64,000 nucleotides of DNA. Origin: Sphagnum magellanicum (Eukaryota > Streptophyta > Sphagnopsida > Sphagnales > Sphagnaceae). The stretch's first letter is position 1. Each line of letters begins with the position of its first letter. A program made the position numbers and the translations under genes. The DNA lies in NCBI GenBank assembly GCA_021904315.1, contig CM038907.1:31503223-31567222 (forward strand), in the 5' to 3' direction. A model generated the notes under the pieces. It made no database searches and had not been told where the DNA came from. It saw only the letters and a list, made by a program, of their open reading frames with translations. This document shows positions 11,619 to 24,740 of this stretch, in pieces.

Positions 11619-13727
11619 TGTCTATAAGTCATGGCTCTTTTGCTTGATAGAAGATTTTTACAAGCTACTAGACTAGGCAGGATTATAGCTGGATCTTAGT
11701 TAATGTTGGGGACATGTTAGGTGGGGTTACTTCATCTCTTGCCCAGGCCTTGGTTGATAACCAGATCAAAGGTGAAACCAACAATATGTAAACTAAGAAA
11801 TGTTCTATGAAGTTCTCCAAAACAAAACTATAAAATAGAATAAAAAAATTATTATTCCAAGTACTAATACCACCACCTACTACCACCTGGTGAACATTCC
11901 TCAAAATGTGGACCAAATGATCTCTGCATGATCCTTCTTCTTATGTAATCTCTCCGTTGACGCTCCTGGCAAGTTCAAAGTTCAAACCAACAACCAAATT
12001 AAAATATGAAATATTCCCTGAAGTTTGTTCAAAAGGATGAGCAACTTCACCCACACCTCAAACTGTATCACATACAAAGTATCGTGTTAATTGTTTCACA
12101 ACCTCACACATAAACACAAAAAGAAGACTAGTATAATGTGAGTGATGATTGAAATCCGATTGTTTAGACCAATCATTCAAGCCAATTGATCAAAAGCAAT
12201 CATTTTTGCATTAGGTTCTTTTCACAAGCATTGGATTTTGTGCTTATTGGTGTTACTAGGTGCTTTAACACCTAGTGACAAGTCCTAAAAAATGTGGACC
12301 TAATTAATGAATTGTAGGTCCTCATTTTAGTCTCTCCCCACCATAAAAGATAGAACTAGCATTGGCTAGTTATTGCATTTCTTCAAAACCAGCCAACATA
12401 CATTTTGGACCATGGAGATGTCAATATTTTTTCTTTTGTGGAAACTTCAAACTTGTTGATTATCAATTTCATTGTCAACCAATTACCTTGGTTATCAATT
12501 ACCTTGGTTATTTGTTGGGTAATCATTGTTGGTTATGCATAAGAATCAATTGTTAAATACCCACCTTGAGAACCATTGATTATATTGCCTAGGTGGAATA
12601 TAAGGTTTTATTATTATTATTTCTGTTCTTATTTCTATCATAAAGTTGTTTAGGGTTTTAAGAATGACAACCTATTTGGATGAAATTCCTATTGCGCACA
12701 AGCATACTTGAGTGGACCCACAAGGATAGTCAGACTTTAATTTCATTGGACTTATTTTTGAAAAAAAAAATAGGAAACACTTAATGACCATTTTTATTAG
12801 AATTTTTTGGTGTGTACATTAACTAGGTTCTATAACACTTGAAATTTTATGTTTTCTACAAATTATATTTTTATGTTCTTAATTATTGCATTTAGAAAAA
12901 GTTTTTGAAATGTCCCTAAGTTTTGTTTTCCTGGAACTTTTTGTTCAAGAACACAAGTTTGGAATGTGTTTTGATTTTTTGGATATAATTTTTAAAAGTA
13001 CTTTAGATGGCATTTTATTTTTTTTGGGAATTTTTAGTAAAAAATTAATTGAGTAGGTATAATTTTTTAAAAAAAATTTTAACTTTCAAGTAGGCAATTC
13101 TAAAAAGGGCCATTGTAATTAAAAAAACATAAATGTAATAATTTTTGTTGGTTTAAATTCCAATGAACACTTAAGGCTATATACTTTGAGATGCAATAGG
13201 TAAACATGAGGAAAAATAAATTTCTGATTATGAAGAAATTTAAAAGATTATTTAACTATTTTTTAATACTCTATCATTTTTTGAGATGGTTCCTAGTGGG
13301 TTCACCCAAGGATGCTTATGCCCGATCCTCTAAGTAGGTTATTCAAATTTCAAAATATAATATTTGGCCCATTTGGGTCTTATTGATTCTTGGAAGAATA
13401 TGTATAAAATGGGTAGGCTATCTATTAATTTAAAAAATTCAATAACTGATTGGTAGGTTATCGATATTTGGGTTGATAACCAAATGTTTTTTAAAGAACT
13501 TTGGTTAAAAGTTCAAACTAGCAACCTAGTTAAAATAAGAAATGTTCCATTAAATTCATTCACAATAACAACTTATGTCATTTCTTATAACATTACATGA
13601 CATAATCTTCTAGTGATGGTCATACATTTGTGATCGTGACCTAAATGTGTTTGTTGAACATGTTTTTTTGAAAAATTACAGAATTTTCCTCCTTAGACCT
13701 TAAATCACAAACTTAAAATCTCACAAG
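11619..13727. other. AT-rich non-coding DNA
   Basis: No gene is recognised. It contains a small perfect-looking hairpin at about 12253-12277 (TACTAGGTG, six-base loop, CACCTAGTG) and GGTTAT/ATAACC-rich patches at 11745-11765 and 13410-13485 resembling the interior of the hAT-type MITE at 51595. Confidence 0.5.
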
Positions 13728-13982
13728 TTAATAATGGAAATCATGCAAAATTTATTCATTCATTTTTCATATGTTTCGTGCATTGATATCATGCATTGAA
13801 AAAAAATTTGACACATGAATTTATAAGAAGATGTGAAATTTGTGACATTTGTTCATTCATAAGTTCATACTTCATTTGTCAATACATTTATACATGTGTC
13901 AAATATGTTTTCAATGCATGATATTCATGTGTAAAATGTACAAACTTATGAATGGATGAACTTTGCACAATTTCATTATTAA
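13728..13982. repeat. Large foldback hairpin (~255 bp, MITE-like)
   Basis: The left arm 13728-13830 and the right arm 13886-13982 are imperfect inverted copies. Shared blocks are TTAATAATG at the tips, ATATCATGCATTGAAAA, and TTTGACACATG near the loop. It has no coding capacity and could be a foldback MITE. Confidence 0.75.
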
Positions 13983-14259
13983 TTTGTCCCATGTTAAATT
14001 TGCAATGTAATGTCATGGAATGATCCTACCTTTCCCCATTACATTATGCAATGTCATTACCCTTGCATTACTTAGCTTGTTTTAATAGGTTTACCTATCA
14101 CATTACCTAACATAATGAGTAGGGGAATAACAATTCCATAGTACATTATTGGTCAACAACCAACTCCCAATAAAGAGTAGATTCTATATTTTACCACTTG
14201 GGTCATAGCCTTTGAAAATCTAAATTGTTGATCGGAACAAAATGCATATATAGGACCTT

Positions 14260-17200
14260 CATGTTAGGTTTACAATAAAGCAATTTTGGGTTGTACAATG
14301 TTGAGAAGATTCATGATAGGATTGGAATTAGATGTAAAGGATTAAAATATAAAGAGCAATTGAATATGCAAACCCAATGAGAATTGACATTGTAGTTTTT
14401 TGTTGCTAAAATTTGAAAAATGATTTCATAATAGGAACAAGTTTAACTATATACCCAAAGGGTAATAAATTTGATCCTTGAAGGTACTTGACAAGATTGG
14501 AAATGCACAATGATTGTTTAATGCTACTCATATAACACCAAGTTTGTGTTAATATTACTTATCTACCTCAACTAAATGAGACAAGTCAACTTAATTGCAT
14601 TATCTTATAACACTCTCATTTGATGTTTCTTGAGTTGGGAAAAATGACATAAACCCAATCTTTCCTTGCAAGCTTAAGATTGAACCCTTGTTGATCACTT
14701 CCTTTGTTAAAATATTAATAGCTAATTCTTTGGTAGTATAATAATGGAAACCTTCATAAAAATTGTGATGCTTCACAAAATGTCATTATATATCAATTTG
14801 GTTTGTCCTTGAGCAATGAAACAAGTTCTAGGGTGCCTTAATTATCACATAAGATTACAATGTGCTTTGTATGCTTATAATTAAAATACACCAAAAACCT
14901 TTAATTGCAACCACAATGCTTCCTTTGTTGCTTGAGTGCAAGCCATGTGCTCAACTTTCATGCATGAAAGAGCTACTATAGTCAAAGATGTTGCTATCAC
15001 CTTTGTATACCAAAATTAAATCTTGAGTTCTTTTGAAGTATCTTAGAATGCACACTTCGTAATTGACTAGTGAGCTTCTTTAGGACGAAATTGAAGAATT
15101 GTGAAATAAATCCCACTTATTATTATGTTGTATATGAGATTCTGAATTGACTCCTTATATGGAACGACTTCCACCTTGTTTTTTTTCATCTTCCAATTTT
15201 GCATGTTGGCTCTTTAATAACTTGAGATCTACTTCAAGATGTAAAGATATGGTTACATGTCAATGGAAAATTTTGTAATAATGTAAAAAGTGTATGTGGC
15301 TTGGCCCAAAGGGTGAAAACACATTATGCCCTTTAAAAATTCTACTCACAAAAATAGGATTTTGCATTTGGGTTTTTTTTGTACATGTGGACATCACATC
15401 TTAGACTATTTTTGCTCATTTCAAGTATATTGCATTAACTTTGGACTTAAAACTAGCTTATTTTCAAAAGAAACTCCAACAAACATTTACAAACTTGAAC
15501 ATATTAAATATATTTGTGTCGAAAAAATATATATCACAAAGTATGAAAATTGCAAATATACTTCAAAACTAAGGTTATGGGTGGAGTTTTGTAATGAATT
15601 TTTTCGTGATGAGTGATATTGATGTACATCAACTAAATTTAAGACCATTTAAAATTTTATACTTTTTGGTTGAAAATCCATTCAAAAAATGTGTGTTTTT
15701 GCAGTTCTTGAACAATAAATGCATAATAAATTATTATTTTTGGGAAAAAACTGTTATCTTAAGAAAAAGAGAAGATTTTATAAGTGGGCATTGTATTTTT
15801 TTCCTTTTTTCTTTGGTTTGGTAATGTGTCACGAACCACACACATGAAGCCCTATGGCTGTTGAAAAGATGTACGTCATATACTTTATGCACATTGATTT
15901 TATCCAATTCTCTTCATTTAACCATTGGATCAAGCTTAACTTTGAGTCAAAATGAGCTTTGAGTTCCAAAATGTTGTCATGCACATTCTAATTTTAATTT
16001 TTTTAATGTATAGGGTTTTCAAAAAATGCCATCAAGATTTTAGTTTATTGCACACTTATTATATTTGTTATACATCACTTTTTTGGGTGAAAAGTGGTGA
16101 AATGTGGCTCACCCGTAGTGTGCTTTCATCCCAAAGTGAAATTTAAAAGCCTAAAATGAAAGGAACTTTTCAAGGTTTGTCATCTTAAATTCTTGACAAA
16201 ACATTTACTTTAATTTTTGAAGATGCTTGTGCTCTTTGCAAGAATTAAGAAATCATCTACATTCACCATAGTGATCACACTTTCACTTTCTTTGATATAG
16301 ATGCTACAATTAAATATCAAGTCTAACTAAAAACCATTTTTTTATGAGGAATGTGTATAGTTTTTGGTACCATGTTTGTGAGAGTCCATACAAGGAAGTT
16401 TTTTCTAACTTACATACAAGCTCTTCCTTCATTCCTTTTAAAGATTTTATCTTTTAGCTCCAACATGGAAATATCCTTTCTAAATCATTGTTAAAAATTG
16501 CACTCTTGAAATCTAATTGATGAACTTTCAAATCTTTTACTACAACTATGGTTAGGAAAACTCTACTAGAGCTCATCTTCACAACATGAGCAAAAGTTTT
16601 GTTGTAATCCATGCCTTTAGTCTACAAATAACCTTTTGTGATGGATAACTTTTTTTTGAGCATTGGTCTTTGTGCCAAAAATGCATTTTGAACCAATCAT
16701 TTACCTCTAACCTTTTTGGTAACTTAGGCAAGCTCCAAGTCTTGTTGTCACTCAAAGATTTCATTTCCTTTTGAACGGCTTCCTCCCATTGCTTTGCATA
16801 GCCCTATTACGAGATCCTCCACAAGACAAACAATGTTTGCACAATTTGTAATAACATCAAAATCTTCTAATCTTTATGGTGGTATTTTTAGTTTTGTTGA
16901 TTGTTGAGGTGCTAGAACAAACTCATTACACTCCACTTGTATCTAATTGTAGTGTGAAGTCTCTTAAACATTTTCTATGTACATATATGAAATATCACAA
17001 CTCACCATGTTGTGTTACTCATGTGAAGATGCCCTCCACATTGTGTTTTGGGGAGGTCACTTCCATCTTTTTTCAAACGGTGTGCCAAAAAAAAGGTATC
17101 ATAGATTTAAAAAAAGTAAAGGTTAAAATACATTTCAAAATAAAATTGCATAACCCTAATTGTTGGATGCCAAAATTACATAAATATAGGGTTATGAATA

Positions 17201-18420
17201 TAGTTTTTATTTATTTATTTTTAGGATTAATAATAGGTGTTAAAAATTTGAGAGACATGTGTCATTTAGTGTATGGACAATTTGACTTGGAGCCTTTGCA
17301 ATTTAGGGTGGGCTAGACTTGGATGAAACTAGGAAGGGAATTTTGGAGTCAAATGAAGTATTCATTGTGGTTTGGGGTTTAGGGTTGGCAAGATATATGA
17401 TTTTCACTTCACCATCTTTGTCTTCACAACATAACAAAAGAAACTTTTGATTTTTGACATGTTTCAAAAAAATTACACTTTAAAAAATAAAATAAAATGT
17501 TGATATAAGATGTCAAATATTTTATGATTGTGTCAAATACCATAAAATTAACTTACCAAATAATTATGCATATTACAAATTAAATAACTATAAGGTAGAT
17601 GAAATAAAAAACCCCCACCAAAAACATTTTTTTACTTTAAATGTTTCATAAAATGGCATTTTTAGGCATTGAGTAATATTAGTTACTTCACAAGGCTTTC
17701 ATCCATCATGATATCTCTACTAATGAAAAAGATTTTTTGAAAAGCATGCAATACTTTGTTGGAAGAACCTTCATACCCTAAAAACATTCCTTAGATTTTT
17801 TGCTATCCAAGTTGCTTCCCATTCCTTTTGGCTTATGCACAAAAGCCCTACTACATAAAACCTTCAATGTCCTATGCTAGGTTTTGTTCCATGGCAAGCC
17901 TAATATGGTGTCATGATTTTCAAACAACTACTTGTAATCCAAATTTTAGGTAAGTAGTTGTACATATTACTTCTACCAACCACCCATGAAAAAGACTTTT
18001 GCTATGAAGCATATTTCTTTTAGTTTCAATAAAGGTTTTGTTTCTAGTCTTTTTGCAATGCCATTCCACTGTGGAATGTATGGTGTTATAAATTAATTCA
18101 TAATACTTGCCATTTTGCAATATTGTGCAAATGACTTTAAAACATATTCTCCTCCATTATTGTTGTTATCAAAGATTTGGATCTTTAGATTTTTTGAGTT
18201 GTTTTCCATTAGTGTTTGAAACTCCTTGAATTGAACCAAAGCTTCAAACTTTTCCTTCAAAAATGAAGTTCACACAAATCTTGTTTTGTTATTTGTAAAA
18301 GTTTGGAAATCGTAAGTTCTTCCCATTGAAGTAATTTCATGTGCCCACACCAATGTGTGAACAAGCCCCAACATAGTTTGCTCCTTTTACAATGTCACTT
18401 TCTAAAATTGGTTATTCTAT
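14260..18420 (-). mobile_element. Decayed Ty1/copia retrotransposon (integrase to 3' LTR)
   Basis: The element reads right to left with many stops and frameshifts. Integrase lies at about 18400-17900 (NGGEYVLKSFAQYCKMAS and TPYIPQWNGIAKR, the copia core around its last acidic residues). Reverse transcriptase follows at 16764-16200 (MKSLSDNKTWSLPKLPK, KGMDYNKTFAHVVK, SLYGLSQTWYQKLYTFL). RNase H and the pol end lie at 14990-14640 (HMACTQATKEALWLQLK, YTTKELAINILTKEV). The 3' LTR probably spans about 14600-14265, because its end resembles, in inverse orientation, the 5' LTR end at 23130-23255. An 822-bp TIR element interrupts it at 15311-16132. No intact product can be made. Confidence 0.85.
15311..16132. 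mobile_element. GGGTG-family TIR element, copy A (nested in Copia)
   Basis: The left end is GGGTGAAAACACATTATG and the right end, reverse-complemented, is GGATGAAAGCACACTACG. AAA borders it on both sides (15308-15310, 16133-16135). It separates the RT and RNase H parts of the Copia remnant, supporting insertion. Open frames of up to 96 codons inside are AT-biased and match no transposase. Confidence 0.7.
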
Positions 18421-19571
18421 TGTTTCCTTTCAACACATTTGACACAAAACTAAAGATGGTTGTCAAGGTTTAGATCTGTTCTCACAAATGAAATCAATTT
18501 TACCAAATCTTATACATGTGTCTAGAATATCTATTTTTTCATTTATGCAAATAAGAATAACAAAATTTATCCATTGTGGGTCATGTTCTATCAATGGCCC
18601 CCAATTTTCAAAATTTCCAATTTTTGAAACTTTGTAAATTGCAGTAGGGCACATTGGTTTTTGTCACACTTGAATGTTTTATACACATTAACAACTAAGG
18701 TATTTGTGGTAAAACAATTGGGCCAAAATAATTTGTGTGCACATTTGTGATGTGTTTTTTAAACATTTTTCATTCAATGAAACAAGGTTCTAAAATTGTT
18801 TTCTCAAGACTTGTGAGGAATATTTAAACTTGTTCAAATAAAAAATGGTCTAAAAAAACAAAATACTTTAGTATTGTATCCATTTACGGAACAAAAAAAT
18901 CTTTCAATATGAGTGTGCCTCTAAGTTTTAGAGACATGCCCAATTGAAAGGGTTTAGTGGATATTTTATGAGACAATCTTTTCTGACACCCCATCAATGC
19001 TTAGAAGTTGGACCTTACACCCAATGGGGAGTTCATCACATGCACTTAAAGACCTCGCTTCATGGGGATCATTTATCAAATACACATAAGTTTGATCTTG
19101 TGAATTTTTCCATATTCAAAATGATACAAGTTTATTGCGACATAAGATCATTACACTAAGGTTTATCGCAAAATTTAATTGCAAACTAGCAACATGACAT
19201 CATGAAAGGGAAAATGAACTTGAAGTCCCACCAACAACCCCTTAAATACTTCAAGGGAAAAATCAAAGAATTACCAACATTGTTTAATTATATTCACTAA
19301 ACATCATCATTCATTTTCTTCAAGCTAATACCACTATGTCACATATCAACCTTTTAGAATTATCATTGATCTATGGATGAATATATATTGAATTATTTTG
19401 GAATTTATTTTTTTAGGATTTAATCAAATCCAAGTAATTAAATTCTATTCATGCCTAACCCAAATAATTAACTAAAACAATCATAAGTTCAAATGATTAT
19501 CTATTTCTCATATCATCCATTTTCTACCCATAGGTTGTAATTAATGTTATTTAAAAGTTCCACTTTCACTA
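18421..19571. repeat. Diverged direct repeat with 22450-22990, plus AT-rich DNA
   Basis: The stretch 18480-18975 aligns, with gaps, to about 22580-23000 in the same orientation. Shared blocks include AATGTTTTATACA, AACATTTTTCA and TTTTGACACCCC or close variants. It is probably the 5' side of two related minus-strand Copia copies, but no domain is clear. Confidence 0.55.
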
Positions 19572-21062
19572 GGGTGAAAGCACACTATGGGGGAGCCATT
19601 TATGCAAGAAAATGAACTTTTTTTTTGTACATTTTGTATTATTTGGGGTCAATTTTAAAAAATTTCATCTAATGTTTTGATAAACATGTGAAATAGATTT
19701 TGATACAAATGCCTCCAACATAATTCTTTTTCTCTTTCAAATGAAAGTAAATTTTCAACAATTTTTTTTTGTGAATATAATTACGCTTGTTTGAATGAAA
19801 AACCTCATCCACATATAGTTTTTTTTGAAATTACATGAGTGGAACTTTTCATATGGAATTGAAATGGTACAATTAATTAGTATTCAATACAGGGTTGTCA
19901 AAACCAATGTCATGTGCCCATTTTGCATTGGATGTCATGTTGACATTGTCATGACATGTTGGACCTTCATTATGCATGGCAGTAAAAAATGGATTCGATT
20001 GCCACATGATTGGAGATTGAATTTTTAACTTTCTTGTAATTGAACTAGGCAATTGAAAATTTTTGGTTGCCAACTTTAAGTTGCCACAATCAATAACCAA
20101 ATTTTTTTGGTTTGCCCAAAAAATTGGAAGTTGTTTGAGAAAGTTTATTTGTAGAATCCATAGTGGCCATTGATCCAATGATTAATTTTTTTTCAATGCC
20201 CAGAATTTTTTAATCACTTTTCAAATTTGTTTTAAGCAATGACCATAAAATTTGGTTGGCAATTTTTAGTCACCAACTTGGGTGACCAAAATTTTCCATT
20301 GGCTTTAGATCACTAGAATGGGTGAATGAAAAGTTTTGGTGTTGACCATGGCAACCAAAATTTGGCGACCTCAATTGGTTTGGGTAGCTCAATTTTTTTT
20401 GAAAACTGTTGAAAAAGTGTTAGTCATTTGATTGATAATGTCCATTGATCCCACATTTGGAAAACAATTATTGTTGTCAAAAACTTTTCAGGCAATTCCC
20501 AAAAAATTCGGTTACCAATTTTCAATCATTAATTTTGGGGGTCAAAAATTTTCGGTCTTCGATAATGGCAACCAAAAGTTGGCAATTTTTTGTTTCGATT
20601 ACCACAGGTTTTATGCTTCCGAATGACATTATTTTCATTTTGCATCCAACTATTTTTTGGGCAACTTGACATTGTTTTGACTTAGGTTGACTTTATACTA
20701 ACATGACACAAGGGTGTGTTTATGTCTGTCACATTGTGCATCTTGTCGACAACCGTAATTCAATATATGACTAAGTAATTCATAAAGTGTAATTATTTGA
20801 ACCATTTTTAGAGTACATTTGCACTTTGCAACATATTACTACACGTATTAATTTTTCACAATGTATTATTTAATCATTTAATTTCAATAAAAAAATATAG
20901 TTTCTTTTGACAATTGCATTATTTAGTAGTTGAACTACCTTATTATGAATATAATTTATGAAAAACTCTTTTAATATTAGCTTGGTGGAATTTAAAGGTA
21001 ACTCAATTTTTAAAAATAATATTGTGACAACATTTTTTGACCATCATAATGTGCTTTCACCC
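19572..21062. mobile_element. GGGTG-family TIR element, copy B (~1.49 kb)
   Basis: The left end GGGTGAAAGCACACTATG and the right end, reverse-complemented GGGTGAAAGCACATTATG, differ at one base in 18. No clear target duplication is seen. The interior (20040-20610) repeats GGCAACCAAAA / TTTTGGTTGCC motifs in both orientations. No transposase frame is recognisable, so it is probably non-autonomous. Confidence 0.7.
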
Positions 21063-22969
21063 ATTACCCAATTTTGGTGTTACAATAATATTTTGGACAA
21101 CATTGTTGGTCCATGAAAAGGAAACAATGAGTTTCATACATTTACTATTGGGTGTATTTTCATAAATAGGAATTACAACAAATATAATGCCTATTTAGTT
21201 TTTTAGGTTTTTAAGTCATAAATTAGTTTGATGTTGAAAATGTAGGATTTGTTTATATAGTTGTATTTTTAATATATCATTGAAACATGTGAATATATAA
21301 GGAATGGTAGGGAAATGCATTATATGCATATGTTTGCCATTACATAATATAAAGAAAACTCAAAAACAATAATGTGAAAAAAATTGATTTCTATTTTTTC
21401 CTTTGTGAAACAAAAAATACACAATTTTTTAATGTTATTTGTGACATAAAGGAGTTCACTTTTGCAATTGGGTTTGACTTCAATTTAATAATGTAATATA
21501 CCTTGCTATTTCAATGTAAATTTTGCGAAGCACAAACAAGAGGGTGGAATCATTAGGTTGGAAACATCATTCACCATTACCATTGACAATCAAGGATTTT
21601 CAAAGTTGCACTTTGATGGAAGCAAATGTAATTTGATGTTCAAATTACCATTTATGTATCACTAATTAATAGGAAATTTGGGTGAAATTTTTTTAAGGTG
21701 TACCACACAAGACAAAAAAGGCCTAATCCTTACTATAGTCCTTTTCCACCTTATATTTTGATCCCCATAAAAAATAACAAGTCAAAAGTTGTCAAAATTT
21801 TCAAAAGGATTATATTTTAAACCATTACAATTCTAGATTCCATCATAATCATCCATAAATGTGTCTTTACATGGTATAAATTGACTAGGTAAAAAAGATA
21901 GAAAAGGGTGACATTATGACAAGATTTTGTTACACCTTAAAGAATTTGGACCCATTTAAAGAATTGAATTCAACTTCAGCTTTGAAATCACTATTGTGCA
22001 AATTGAATGAACTATGCATGAACATTTTTAACAAAGGCCTTGATCACCCTTAAGCTTGCTTATGTTGCTATAGTCTATACAAGATGTAAGTGTCAATTTA
22101 CACAAAACTAATTATTTGATTTATGGGTTATCTTTTATACCTAAGATTACCCCTCAATTGGGGTAACATAGATGTAATATGTATTCATAAATTCAACAAC
22201 ACAATCAATCAACCTACAACCTTTCACTAATTAATTAATCCATATAATTATTATTTTAATGCAACAATTTGTATGCTTAAATGATGCATTTGAGCTCATT
22301 TATCATATGTAATTGAGGTGGATAAGTAACATTATCATATTTTTGTTCTTATGTAGTAGGTTGTAACATTACATGATCATAGTGAACATTTAAGTTTGTC
22401 AACTAGGTCAAAGCATGATTGGGGTATCCCATTTGAAGCACAAAAAGGGCTTCCCAAACTTATTTCTCTTCACGAAACTTAAGACCTATCCGAGTTTGCC
22501 CCTTGCTCTTCCATGTCAAATGATATAAATTCCTTCCAAATTTTATGTAGGCACCTAGTGTATAAGTGTTTTTCAATTATAAAATTAAGATTAATAAAAA
22601 TTCTCCAATATGGGCCATGATTTATCTATGCCCAATACTTCCCAGAAATTTCATTTTTTGGAACCTTGTACATTGTAATAATGCATTTTGCTCTTATCAC
22701 ATTTTAATGTTTTATACATTAATGCTTAAGCTATTCATAATATAAATTTGGGGCAAAATAATATGTTATACATTTTTGATGAATCCTTGAAACATTTTTC
22801 ACCAAGGGAGACAAAGTTCAAAATTTTCCCCCTTGACTTGTCAAGACACCTTAAGTTTGTTCAAATTATAAATGGTTTGCATACAATAGTACCTTAATAG
22901 TGTATGTATCTATGAAAAAATAAAATCCAATATGAATGTGTAATTACATTTTAAAGACACATTCAATTA
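21063..22969. other. AT-rich decayed DNA
   Basis: No gene is seen. The part from about 22450 matches 18480-18975. The rest holds unassigned AT-rich sequence with very few CG dinucleotides. Confidence 0.5.
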
Positions 22970-24740
22970 AGGGGGTTTGTTAGATTTCTCATGAAACTTT
23001 TTTTTTTGACACCCCAACCATGTTTGGACCCAATTAGCTAAATTAGGATGGGACTTTTTTCCCTTTATATATATATATATATATATATGAGCTTATTCCT
23101 ACTATGCAATCATTTTGCAATTTCTAGTAATAGGATATTGTAGTGTCAATCTCATTGGGTTTGCATATTCAATTATTCTAGCCTTATTTTAGTTCTATAT
23201 CATAGTCCTTTGCATTTTGCATCCAATTCTAATTCTTGTCATGGAGTCTTCTTAATAGGTTATGGGTACTCAAAAGGTTGCATAATTAGTTACCTTTAGA
23301 TTTGGTGGGGACAATTTTTATCTATGGAAGTCAAGTTGTAATTTTTTTCAAAAAAATAAAAACTTTAGTGTGTTTTGTCTACATTGAAAGTCAACCCAAC
23401 TTGAGAGAATCTAAAGTGAGGAAAAAAAGATAAAAAATCAAGATTTTTGATTGTCACATGAAGTTTTTTTATCAACCACTTGTTTAATGATATCTTTAAG
23501 GTGGCCTAGCAATATTTTTGACCAAAAACATGGGGGATAATTTATAGGACTTTTATTATGTAATTATTATGATTTAAAGAATTTTAGCTAATGTAAGATG
23601 TAGACTTTTCAATATGTCAAAAGCGAACTACCTTACCATGCTTTTACCTAGATCAATTCTTTACCATGCAGGTGAGTCCAAGTGATAGAATGTTGAAACA
23701 TATCAACAAAGTCAAGTCCATGAATCAACAACTTGAAACTATCTAAGCGAAGTTGAAAAAAATTGACATAGTTGTATTGTGTAGTTTTCTTGAATCCATT
23801 ACAATTTGATTTTTCCTTTCAAGTTAATGGTAGATGAGTTTAAATTAGAGTTTCTTACAACATGGCCTAGTCGTGAAGAGTTAAAGAAGTTGGAGGTGTT
23901 GGGGAAATGGTGCAGCCTTTGTTGTTCCACAAAAGAAGATCAACATTCCATATCATGAGGAACAAACTACCAAGGATGAAAAAAAGTACAAGAAAAGGTT
24001 CTTGTGCAACTACTACAAGAAGCCTAGACATCAGGCTAGAGATTGTAAGAAGAAAGTTGTCAACCTTAAGAAAAAGGTCATTGCGTAAGAAACAACTCAA
24101 TGTTGCAAAAAAGAGGAACAAGCTTTCATAATAACTTCAAGTGTTTTAGACAATGAAACATTGTACATTGATTCTAAAATCTTTCAACATCTCTCTTTCC
24201 AAATGGAGCTTTTCATCAAAAACATACCCAAGAAAACCATTTACATTGATGACAATTCCACCCAAGAGGCAACTAGCAAGCATGAAAGTGTCTTATTGCA
24301 AATGAGTGTGTTAGGAAATATGATCAAAGATGACTTGAAAGAAGTCTTATTTGTACTATGTTGAGCAAATTTTTTTTTTGGTAAATTAAGGTTTGAGAAT
24401 AAAGTTTAAAAAGGATGAATGCAAAGTAAAAAATGACTAAGTCATTGCAAAAATAGTGAAAGAGAATAGCTTATACAAGCTCATGTGTTCACTTCGTGAG
24501 AATGTGCAAGTTGTAGCAAAACAAGTCGGTTTGACAACTTGCCATGAATGTTATGGTCATCTAGGAGAGCAAAATTTAAAGTTTCTCAAACAAAAAAATT
24601 TGGTCAACATAAATGTGTCCTTATGTTTCAAATGGGATACCTTGATCATGCTTTGAGCTTCCAGCGAACATTAAAACCAAGCTTTAGGACTGTGGGTGAT
24701 TGGAACTTTGAAACATATATTATGAATGTCTAGTATGGTG
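22970..24740 (+). mobile_element. Decayed Ty1/copia retrotransposon (5' LTR region to GAG-pre-integrase)
   Basis: A (TA)n tract (23066-23087) lies in a probable 5' LTR ending near 23255, which matches the inverted LTR at 14265-14600. A gag start is visible at 23262 (MGTQKVA, stop, then TFRFGGDNFYLWKS). A UBN2-like stretch follows near 23670 (SDRMLKHINKVKSMNQQLE). A zinc knuckle is at about 24003-24045: CNYYKKPRHQARDC keeps Cys, His and Cys, but the second Cys is Tyr. A protease-like part follows (LYIDSKIFQHLSF, without the DSGA catalytic motif). A GAG-pre-integrase part is at 24540-24600 (HECYGHLGEQNLKFLKQK). It is full of stops and stops being recognisable after about 24740. Confidence 0.8.
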
